This document shows positions 54,588-64,000 of a DNA stretch of 64,000 nt, in pieces. Under the pieces are notes generated by a model, which saw only the letters and a program-made list of their open reading frames with translations, was not told the origin of the DNA and did no database searches. The DNA comes from Hyalella azteca. Taxonomy: Eukaryota > Arthropoda > Malacostraca > Amphipoda > Hyalellidae. The translations under genes and the position numbers were made by a program. Positions within the stretch are counted from its first letter, which is position 1; every line of letters starts with the position of its first letter. Where the stretch lies: assembly GCF_000764305.2 (NCBI RefSeq), contig NW_025944756.1, forward strand, positions 1-64,000, given 5' to 3'.

Positions 54588-57254
54588 GTGAGACCAAAAT
54601 TTACAATTTATATGTTGGTTTCATAAATGAAATTGCCTAAATACATATTTGAATTTTGTTTGACTTAATGTGTGCTAATTAGATGGAATGTGATATTCCG
54701 TGCATTATGTAATATTTTAATATCACTAACTGTTGTTTGTGTAACCTCAAAACTTCTGATTACGTTTGAAATTAATTATTATCACTGATGCATTTCAGGG
54801 TAGCAGCACAGAGGCCTCGAGTTGACAAGCCGAAGCCGATCCCATTAGATCGTTCATTTGCTGAACACCTCAAGTTGCCATACGGAGGAGAAGTATATAA
54901 GGACTATTCCTGCACACTCACCTTTGCTGACATTGCGAAAAACGAGAATAAATATTTTGTGATACAAATGACCAAGGACGGCGAAAAGTATCATGTGTGC
55001 TCCCGATCGGGGCAAGTGGTTAGTCATTTCTATATAATACATGTTAGCTTATTTAGTTCTTATGTAAACAATCATTTGAGATTGCATGAGCTGCTTCCTC
55101 AAACATCCGACATGTTAAGCTTCCCCTTCTTCGTAACTTCAATTTGAGTATGTTCCTGTTTTATTCGAGGCTTGATCTTTGTATTAAAAAGGTAACATTT
55201 GATTTTCAAATCCGCGGAAAATTTATGTATATTTTGCAGTTCTCTTGATATAAGATTGACTATATAATTTAAAGAATTATTTGACGGCTTCGATGATATC
55301 AGTAAAAGATGACTAATCATACTTCATTAACTTGCACTTGCATATCTAAACGAAATATTAAAGCCAACTATTTTCAAGGGTTGTATTGAAGAAAAGAAAG
55401 TTACATCTACATTTGGATCAGAGGCTGAGGCGGACAAAAAGTTTTGTAAGCTGTTCGAAGAAAAAACAGGAAATGAATGGATAAACCGAAGCGAATTTGT
55501 TCGAAAGCCTACAAAGGGCTTCACAATGCTTGAAATGGGTGAGTGCTAACATGCAATGCAAATTTCATGTTTAATATGTGTCAGGCATGTTTCAGGAGGC
55601 GATCTGGTCTAGTAATTAATTGAACAGTGTTAAAGTAATATTTCATTTGTTTTTTCTTGTCATGAAAGTAATTCTACATCTTACTACTTTCTAAAAAAGT
55701 TCTATTTATTTGTATGCATTATGATTATTGCAACAACGCCGGTTTGAAGGGCCAATACCCACATGGCGTGTCGGGGCCGGGGATTGTCTTCTCCATGCTC
55801 GCGTGGCCTTTCATTATAATTTCACTTTAATGACGCCATCTGAAAGGAAGTTTGAGTTATTCATGTGGTCGATAACCGTGAGATTATTTTTTTCTGTGCT
55901 TTTCAAATTGATTCTAGAATTATTTGTGCTTGTTGAGGTGCTCTATGAGATGGCTAATAAAATACCCGTAAATTATTTATTGTAGAATATTACAGAGTTT
56001 CGGATAGGCATTTTATTCGGATGACATGTTGATGTGTAAGTGCATCTTGTTCCTCCAGACCCATGCGATATGCCCCTTGGAAGGCTCAGCAAGAACCAAA
56101 TCCAGAAGGCAAAGGAGGCGCTCACCGAACTCGAGGCGACCATCAAGAAAGATGCGAGTGTTTTTACCCCAGAACCTGTCAACGCCCAGGGAGTCCCTCC
56201 TGTCCGCTCCAACATTCTAGTTAATCCTATTTCTGCTGCCAGTTTGATTTCATGCCAAGTTGCCTAGAAATGGGAACGCATGACAGCCTAAGATGTTGAT
56301 GCGAGCTTTGTTATTTTTTTCATGAAAAAATCGTCTCGATCCATTTTGACATCATCAATTATCAATAGAATTTTAAATCCCAAAAGCATTTCCCCGTTAG
56401 AAAACTATTAACGTTTTTCGGTTGAGACTGAATTGAAAACCATGCCATCTCAGCCTTGTCGGAGAAAGCTATTAAAATGATTTATTAGAACATTCGTAAG
56501 CGTATATTACCCCCCGATCTAACATGGAATTTAGCACAACCCTAGTTCCAAGGGTTGGCACAACCCTAGTATTGTTTTCATGTATTGCTCGTTGTGGGTC
56601 ATGGATCTGCACTAACTTTAATCTTAATTACTTCTAGTGGCACCAATATTGACCACCATTTTTGTGTCAATTCTCACGACGCTCGCCATTGGCCTGCGCA
56701 ATAATACACGAATATCATCAGCAAATCTAGTATAGAACTCGAGAAACGTAATTGTCGGCTATATAACGATCTTTTCAATTCGTATCATTTAAAAGATGTC
56801 AACGCATGGTAATTTATTTCCATTCATTTTGCATTCTGGTAATATGACCTAGTCGCATTATATCCTTCCTTTCAACTTGCTGACAGGCACGAAAAATAGT
56901 GTAGGTAATTTGTTTCTTGCTGATGCGCTTGTGGACCAAACTTTTGATGAGGTTCAAGTCTCAAACTTTTCAGACATTCTGACAAACTTTTTAATATACA
57001 TTTATTGGTATTTCCTCAATTTAAATTTGCTATTAATGTAAATTTTAAAATCTCGACTAATTACCCTGAGATAGTAAATGTGTCGTACTAAACCCATGTT
57101 CATCCTACAGGAAAAGAAGCGCGTTATAGACGAGAAAATGACTCTCTTCTACACGCTCTACCCTTGCAACAATGGTGAAAAAATGATTAAGCTGGATCAA
57201 TTACCTGCCATCTCTGAGATGAAAAGGAAATTAGAACTGGAGTTCCGTAAATGA
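54547..57254 (+). CDS. PARP-like gene C: complete WGR-like plus truncated PARP helical domain protein, 219 aa
   Basis: Five exons join in phase: 54547-54587, 54799-55018, 55379-55538, 56059-56153, 57111-57254 (660 bases including the stop). The protein opens MPPKRKNEAEDNPG, a short basic N-terminus. It then has KLPYGGEVYKDYSCTLTFAD and SRSGQV (WGR first half), FCKLFEEKTGNEWINRSEF (second half), PCDMPLGRLSKNQIQKAKEA (regulatory-domain helix) and MTLFYTLYPCNNGEKMIK, ending ELEFRK and TGA. It is the best model of the three because the start exon is visible. PARP1/2/3 all carry WGR, the whole helical domain and ART in that order; here everything after the first part of the helical domain is absent. 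Role unknown; nuclear DNA-break binding without catalysis is a reasonable hypothesis only. Confidence 0.78.
54799..55018 (+). CDS. PARP-like gene C, WGR N-half exon
   Basis: Acceptor gatgcatttcag, donor GTTAGT. It encodes VDKPKPIPLDRSFAEHLKLP through KYHVCSRSGQV. Both Trp and Arg of the WGR motif are changed here (S and Q). Confidence 0.75.
55379..55538 (+). CDS. PARP-like gene C, WGR C-half exon
   Basis: Acceptor aactattttcaag, donor GTGAGT, 160 bases. It encodes GCIEEKKVTSTFGSEAEADK and KFCKLFEEKTGNEW, the clearest WGR signature of the cluster. Confidence 0.78.
55724..55840 (+). repeat. Intact copy of the short repeat seen split at 35.5/36.4 kb
   Basis: Reads ggcgtgtcggggccggggat through ctttcattataatttcactt without the LINE. 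It lies in the intron between exons 3 and 4 of PARP-like gene C. Confidence 0.65.
56059..56153 (+). CDS. PARP-like gene C, first regulatory-domain helix exon
   Basis: Acceptor gttcctccag, 95 bases. It encodes DPCDMPLGRLSKNQIQKAKE. There is no in-phase GT donor at the expected place; GCGAGT directly after the expected 95th base suggests a GC-AG intron, as in gene A. Confidence 0.72.
57111..57254 (+). CDS. PARP-like gene C, terminal exon
   Basis: Acceptor gttcatcctacag, 144 bases with TGA at 57252-57254. It encodes DEKMTLFYTLYPCNNGEKMI and a closing charged helix. A second TGA-free catalytic exon was looked for downstream and not seen. Confidence 0.76.
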   Translation, partial: EKKRVIDEKMTLFYTLYPCNNGEKMIKLDQLPAISEMKRKLELEFRK

Positions 57255-59800
57255 TGCCAAGTCAGCAGGACACAGGTGAGATATCTGATATCACTACTGG
57301 AATACCTCATGGTTTCTTTCTCAGCGTTAGAAACATTAGCTGCATTGATCATTGGAAAACACGACTACAACAGCCACATCTGGCTAACAGCACGATACCT
57401 TTATGTTTGGTATTGAAATACCACAGAGAAGCACATATAACCATCGAGTAAGTGGTTTAAGTTTCTCTGACAATTTGAGGCATCTACGAGAGCGGCATTT
57501 GATGCAATATTTTAACATTTTTTGTGCGTAAGTTGATTACAACATAGTGAGAAATATGACCTTGCCTATATATAGTTCATGGTTCCGAGTTGTGCCGGCA
57601 ACCTATAACGTCTGAAGTGAACGCGTTTAGGTACTGTACTCGATGACAGAGAAACATTGGACATGCATTAACGGTCAATTTAACGCAAGGGTTTGAATAG
57701 TATTCTTTATCTTAATTTGGACACTAATCAAACCCCAAGTTTTTAAAATACAATTCAAAGCAGGTTCTTTCGTATGTCTAAAGCATTAAATCTATAGTAT
57801 CTGTTCTGTTTCCAGAGCTCGTGAATCGGTTATCCAAGGAATCCCCACAATGTCTGTAATTTATTAGCTCTTGACATTTACGTTTGACTTTTTCTTATCG
57901 TCAAAGCAAATAGCTTTTACTTAATTTTCAATCTGTCAATGCTATTGTTTATCCATCACTATAAAAATCGGACATGAAGACACACCTTCTATACCTGGTT
58001 AAACATCTGCATATGTGTGCATATCGCACTCTGAATTTAGTTTAGAACTAATACAACGTTTGATCATTTTCTTACTTGAAATTGCGTTACCAAACATGAA
58101 AGAAATTTTTTTCAAAATAGCGACTTTCTTTATTTCAAAACGCATGAACTGTCAGGATTTTCCTTCAAAATTGTCAAAACTATATTAATGTGTGAGAACA
58201 CAGAAACTATGTCAAGAATTGCGTGACGCAGCTCATATAAAATTATTTTATGATATTTCAATCCAAGATTCGATTTCCCATGCCATCCTTCAACAATTTG
58301 TCCAACAGCACTTTAACTCTTAACTTATATTTTTTCAGAATCAAAAAAATAAATGGCTGATCGAAAGAGGGACGGAGGGTGCGCATGATAACCCATGCCT
58401 CACGGCAGGTGCACTCAAATAAAGGACCCCAGTGAACACTCGGTTTATGAGCTCTGACTAAATTTCGACTCCATTTCAAACTCGATCACAAAAATGGTAT
58501 TTCAGGAAAAGGTTACAAGATGGCAGCATTCATTTAAACTCCAAGTGTTTGTTTCTGATTTGTCTCCTGGTAAGTGGTGATGCGAACCCTGCAAGTTGAG
58601 TTCTTGATTTGTTGTGATGACGAGTGCGAATTCTTACATAATTCTGTTCCAACTTGATTTCATTTTCGAAGACCGTTTTGGTAGTAAAGTATCGATACTA
58701 ATACATATAACGAAATCAATTCAGTTTATCGTGTCATAAACATTCTTATTTTTTTTCTTGTCGCAAAAAATACCCTACACATAACCTATGTGATAGGTTG
58801 ATTGCGATCACCAGTTTAACAAATTCTATTATATTGCGCCATTCTACTTGGTAGTGCGGACCATAGCATATTACAAACGTTTAGTTTCGGGAGTTTTCAG
58901 ATCATCTACAGTATCAATCGATAGTTAGATTTACCCGAGATTAGAATTAAGTGAACTTTATCATACGGCTGAATTCACTCGAGGATTTGATGTCTTGAAT
59001 TGAGCAATTGAGTATAGCATGTAAAGTTCTGGATCACCGTAATATAAGTTCAATTACACGATCTCATATGCCCATGGTCTTGCTCCTGGTCGTGAGTTTC
59101 TCTGTGTTCGTTGCACCGTCTTAATTTTAATTGTAGTTATATTTTCAGTTTCTCATTTAAATTCTCATTTTTATCATGTGGAGGCTCTTTATATCATGCA
59201 TCTCGATGAAGATATACTTTTTTGAAAGAGAAATATAAAAAAAAACTCAGTTATTTTTAAATCTTGACAGGAAACATTTTGGCTTAGTCATTTTCAAGAT
59301 TCATCGAACGCTCCAGAGGCGCTCTTGCATAATTTATAAATGTCTACTTAGCAGAACTGGGTTTCCAACATGGTTTGTGCTGTCTAGCTGTTTTAATACT
59401 TAACTGTCAGGCCTCTTCTTAACAATTAAGTCATACGGCAGTAATGATAAGGATAGAAAGTTAGATTTGAAACCCACATATCTATTTATATAGGCACCTA
59501 ATTCATATATGTGCACGGTGTGAAAAACGTATTTAAGTTAAGTTTTACATTATGAATAGAAGTTCTGATTTACATGATTATATTACCTCACGAAAGGAAC
59601 TTTATTCATAGCTCAAACGACCCGTCATACATTGAAATCTAACATCCTGTGTCCATGAGAGCCTCACCTGAATGAAGCGTAGGGAACTCTGACTTTATTT
59701 TATATTGTTATGTTGAACATATCTTGTATGCAGAAGTTGAGAGGAGACTGAACGACGCTAAGCAATTGTGGACAGGAAATGACTTGCCACAAGACTAGCG
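57255..59800. other. No gene recognised downstream of PARP-like gene C
   Basis: AT-rich and closed in all frames beyond about 75 codons. It was searched for ADP-ribosyltransferase motifs without success. Confidence 0.4.
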
Positions 59801-60125
59801 TAACATAATGTGTGGGGCGACTTTGGTCTTAGGGATCCACTGCTGTAAACAATATTGCCGCGAAAGCTCGTATAAAATACGGTTGTTTACGACAGTCGTA
59901 CCACTATACGGAACTGTACAACGGATCAACATTTCTTATCAAGTGGGAAGTTTGGGTGATGAAAAGGGATAGATTTTCAACTTTAATTGTGTTCGGATTA
60001 CCATTTTTCTGTATACCAGTGATTTTGTTAACGTAGGATGCGCACTTGATTTCCAGTTTAAGATGCATTGTACCAGTGTTTCATTGCAATCCTCTCTTTG
60101 TACCATTTTTTTCAGTAGTCTATTC
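59800..60125. mobile_element. Related LTR-like repeat copy
   Basis: Shares gattttgttaacgtaggatg and ccagtgtttcattgcaatcc with the 34.7-34.8 kb block in the same order and orientation; a cgtataaaatacgg TATA-like box lies upstream at the equivalent place. Confidence 0.35.
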
Positions 60126-60129
60126 ATAC

Positions 60130-62940
60130 GAGAACTTGTGCTCGAATACTCCCAGAAAAGTGTATAAGACGCCACGGACGCAACCTGACTAATACTCGTA
60201 AAATCAAGCGTCGAGCAATAAAAAGTTATAACAATGAAGCAGAAAACAATCATAAATACCTTAGCATTTTCTTAACACCCTCATGACAGGACAAATTTGT
60301 TTTTGTTTTCGGAACTAGCTTTTCACGCCATTGACAGCCGAAATTCCCTGTAAATAAGGGCGGAGTTTTAGAGTTGGATAAGGACATTGTAAGCCTGTTT
60401 GCATTGAAATGCTAAAGCAATCGTTACTAACGAAAAGCGTCTACCCAGTTCAACCAGGAATTGCTCCTAGCCTCCCAGCTTAGCAATAAACAGGAATGCT
60501 GTGCGCTAATGCAATCTCATAAGTATGTAGAAAATCATCGATAAAATTCTGAAACCATGCACTGCGGTGCATCTTGTGCACCAAATCCCTATAAAAACCA
60601 AAAGTTCTTTGAACTTGGTGCACATACACCGAAGGTGGATCTTACGAGATGCTAACAGAGTAAGGTAGTTTTTAGTACTTGGCGCTGATGGCGTAAGCAG
60701 TAATAAACGAATTAACCCTCTACCGCCGTATGTCACTCTCTGGGTACATACAAATGATACAATTATACATAAACTATTGAGTGTAGCAACCTGAGGACGT
60801 TTGTACGCAACAGAGAACATTTTAAAGTTGTCGTACGTGGCGGCAATTTATACGTAAACTATTGAGTGTAGCAACCTGAGGACGTTTGTACGCAACAGAG
60901 AACATTTTAAAGTTGTCGTACGTGGCGGCAACCATCAGTGCAAGTCATTTTGCGCTCACTAGAACGTATCCTTTTTGGGAAGTAGGCTTGTGGCAGCATT
61001 GCTGCGGTTACTCATGTCAGGCGGTAGAGGGTTAATTAGCCTAATGTATAATAGTGTCATTTTAGGGAACTTCTGGGTGGAGACTGCAATACCGTTGATT
61101 CGACGTACGACGTACTGTCATATAGTTGTGAAAATCCAATCTCCTCGATGCTGATAAATTATCGAATATGTTGAAGTTCCAACTGGTTTATGGAATTGTG
61201 GCGGCCGTTGATAATATGGCTACTTCACGCTAGGCGCTAACTAAATGTGGTTCTTTCTGGCGATCTAGTAGAATAGAAGAAAGGATTGCGAGTTTGAAGA
61301 TGTGGCTAAAGTACATAAACTTGCATTTTCGTTGGCTCGGGAAGACAAATTGCTGCTAGATGCAGTGACTGCGACCTTCTTTGTACATAAATCATGAGAA
61401 ATATTTGTATCAACTGGGGCGCAGCATCTTTTGAATCTTTTAAACTTTAACGAGCGCCTATTCCTATTGCCAAGTGGTGATTAGTTTATTAAAAGATAGC
61501 GTTCATAGCACCAGCTTTCAGTTAGTCAACGTGCTTCACGTAAGTTGTGTTTGAGAGCAGTGTGATTATTTTAGGGAATTGGATTACACAGTAAATGCTA
61601 TGAGAAATATACATATTACCTCATGTTTTACTCCTATAGTGGCCTGGTACGTGTCGAGAAATCACTGAGACTAGAAAAAAAGGAAAAATCAATAATAAAC
61701 AGAGATATACACTTCAACTTCCTCTGGAACTGGGAGTGACAAAACACAGGATGAGGCCTCTAATCATGCTATTTATGTATGCAACGCGCTTCTACATAAA
61801 TGGCCTTTGTGGAAACAATTATGGCGTAATGCCGACATAAAAGTTGTTATAAACTCACCCAACCAAACATATAATCTCAAGTTTGATTTATATAGTTTGT
61901 ATAATAAACGACTGTCATTCTAGCTCTACGTATTCATTCAAAGGTCACGTGGCCCTAAACCGACACGCCTACCAAACAACTGCCCTGCTCTACATTGTGA
62001 GATAGACCCTGCTGTAGCTACCAATTGCAAGATAGAACCAACAATTAATACCACTGCTGTACATTGTGGGATAAACCCCAGTTCGTATTCTGCAAACTGT
62101 CTCGCCTGACGTGCAAGCTTATCTTCATCACATCGTTGTGGATGTCCATATCCATCGTTAGGCCCTGTCATGTCATATTCATAAAAAAATATTTGATGAA
62201 CTGTGGTTTTATTCACGCGGACCGATGATAACAACTATCTTTAATTATTCAACTATTAACATTTAACTCAATCCCAGGGAAACAAGAGCAGATGCTGATC
62301 AACGTTGATATGAGAAACGCAGGCTTCTTTCTAATAGGGCCTCACTATTTTTCCGTAATATTTAAATTAAATGTTTACCCGTGATATTTAAATTAAACGT
62401 TTATACGTAATATTTAAATTGGGCCTCAATCACAGAACTAAGCAGCAATTCAAGGTCCCGATCTGAAGATCATTCGAATCCACGAACGCTAGTGCTTCAT
62501 CCGTTCTTCCTGATCGCTGGAATCGGCTTCTCATTGATGGGAAATAATAGCGATTTTGGTCTAAAAAAGAAATTTACACAAACAATTGGCGGCATGCATC
62601 GCGCTGTGGCTTGCGTTTGCCACTGGAATGCTGCTGGCAGGTTGCGACGTTTCGTCGTAGCAAAGTGTCGATTTAGAGTAGACGTTGTCGGCATTGAAGT
62701 TTCTGATAACGGGACAAATAGCTGCGTAGTGTGCGTGATTGACTTCCTCTGTAACACCATGCAGAGTCTTTCTCAGAATATAATTTTTCTCTTTATATTT
62801 CTTAGATGATTTACACATCTTGTCAATGTGGCAAGGCTTAGTGCGAAATGTACATTTAATTTTTTCTTAAAGGCGAAGCATTCACTTACGTTTACTCGTG
62901 GCTACGCATTGAATGCAGATTTACGATGGTGGAATGACAA
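60130..62940. other. No gene recognised
   Basis: Only the 85-bp duplication and unrecognised frames of about 100 codons (for example 62497-62809 on both strands). Confidence 0.35.
60761..60930. repeat. 85-bp perfect-looking tandem duplication
   Basis: Two copies containing ctattgagtgtagcaacctg and gttgtcgtacgtggcggc; only the first few bases of the units differ. Confidence 0.85.
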
Positions 62941-63092
62941 TCCAGGGCCATACTTTCAAAACTCGCTAAGTGAACGTAAGTACTTACGCTTTATTTTCTT
63001 GTTTATGATTGGTGGATTTTGCTTGAAAGGCCGTCAATGATTGGCTGATGAACTTACGATCTCTTAACTTTTTTTGAAAGTATAGGCCCTGG
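62940..63092. mobile_element. MITE of about 150 bp, best copy
   Basis: Perfect inverted ends CCAGGGCC/GGCCCTGG extend to CATACTTTCAAAA versus TTTTGAAAGTATAGG. The interior includes gattggtggattttgcttga. No coding capacity. Three other copies lie at 22986, 23850 and 42971. Confidence 0.7.
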
Positions 63093-63424
63093 TCATTTGT
63101 AAGCCTGATAAGGGCAAAGGCGTTGTGTTCATGGATCTTCTAAACGGGGCCGCCAGGATGCAGTAAAAGATATAATTCATTCAAAAATATTAAAATTCAT
63201 TATTTTGACACACTACGAACCCACCTAGCAAGTAATTCGACTACGTTGAATTAATTCAAGGTTTATTACGAATAATAATTTTCTAATTCCTCAATGAACT
63301 TCGCAATGGTCTTGATGTATAGAACAATAGAAGTGTAACGGCTTTTCAAGATAAACATACCAATTACAGACATTATCACGGTCGCTAAATGCATTTAGGA
63401 AACGTAATCGTGGTTACGTCTATT

Positions 63425-63765
63425 TAGGCCCCACGCGATCAGGGTTTGTGATAAATGATCAATTTGACCACACGATCATGGTACGTGATAAATTATTAAC
63501 TTGACGACACGATCAGGGAACGTGATAAATTATAAACTTGACCACACGATCAGGGTACGTGATAAATTATTAACTTGACGACACGATCAGGGAACGTGAT
63601 AAACTATTAACTTGACCACACGATCAGGGAACGTGGTAAATTATTAACTTGACGACACGATCAGGGTACGTTGTAACTGATCAATTTGACCACACGATCA
63701 TGAACGTGATAAATTATTAACTTGACCACACGATCAGCGTAAGGGATAAATGATCAACTTGACGC
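63425..63765. repeat. 37-bp minisatellite
   Basis: About nine units of acgtgataaattattaactt then gacgacacgatcaggga. Confidence 0.88.
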
Positions 63766-64000
63766 TCAAGTGATAATCTGACAATGGACTGATAAGATGA
63801 CGTGGCTCGCCATTAGTTTATTATTTCTTTCGAATAAACTACAATTTCTGATTTACTGCTTTACACTAAATGAGACCGTTTTTATAGCCTTAATTTTACT
63901 GCACAGGGCGGGAGCATGAGAATCAAGGCCATAATCCGGAAACAGCAGGCTCGGCAAATAATAGCTCATTGGGATTAGCCATTTTTAATCTTGTACATGA

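Noticed and set aside
57255..59800. Possible downstream ART catalytic exons for PARP-like gene C
   Set aside because: No H-Y-E type motifs or long frames were seen by eye; the stop in the terminal exon is in the same place as in the paralogues.
62497..62809. Open frames of about 90-105 codons on both strands
   Set aside because: No recognisable domain and codon content does not favour either strand; not called as a gene.

Overview
The window reads as nuclear DNA from an arthropod, probably a crustacean. The organism is inferred, not shown. The grounds are spliced genes with GT-AG introns, a sevenless/ROS1-type receptor kinase, AT-rich intergenic DNA full of minisatellites, and an animal-type mix of mobile elements (CR1/L2-like, Jockey-like, Penelope-like, BEL/Pao-like, Tc1- and mariner-like, MITEs). 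No rRNA, tRNA, CRISPR array or bacterial operon was seen.

Layout. 0-17.5 kb: mostly repeats, with two minus-strand charged low-complexity coding exons (a very long E/K/R-rich exon at 5.1-8.1 kb and a K/E/S/P-repeat exon at 14.4-14.9 kb), several satellite arrays and a Tc1-like element. 17.6-28.2 kb: the 3' part of a sevenless/ROS1-type receptor tyrosine kinase on the plus strand. It has FnIII exons, a TM exon, a juxtamembrane exon, kinase exons and a long C-terminal tail with candidate SH2-docking tyrosines. One kinase segment (activation-loop end to about helix G/H) is missing, and the intron between kinase exons 1 and 2 contains sequencing-adapter sequence and a duplicated block, so this part is misassembled. 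29.3-31.2 kb: a decayed CR1/L2-type LINE.

33.4-57.3 kb: the most interesting part. It holds three paralogous small genes, two head-to-tail on the minus strand and one on the plus strand. Each encodes a WGR-like domain followed by only the first part of the PARP helical (regulatory) domain, then a stop. No ADP-ribosyltransferase catalytic domain follows. Their internal exons have near-identical lengths and phases, the Trp of the WGR motif is replaced by Ser in all three, and two of the three use a GC splice donor at the same intron. Mobile elements (a mariner with TIRs, a 5'-truncated Jockey-type LINE with an 11-bp target duplication, a Penelope relic) lie inside or between them. A BEL/Pao relic lies at 49.6-51.3 kb. 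57-64 kb: no gene recognised, only dispersed and tandem repeats.

A cross-cutting pattern is that many intron minisatellites begin exactly at a 5' splice site and several carry the last bases of the exon plus the donor in each repeat unit. The window also contains four Tn5/Nextera mosaic-end adapter remnants, so structure near them should not be trusted without reads.
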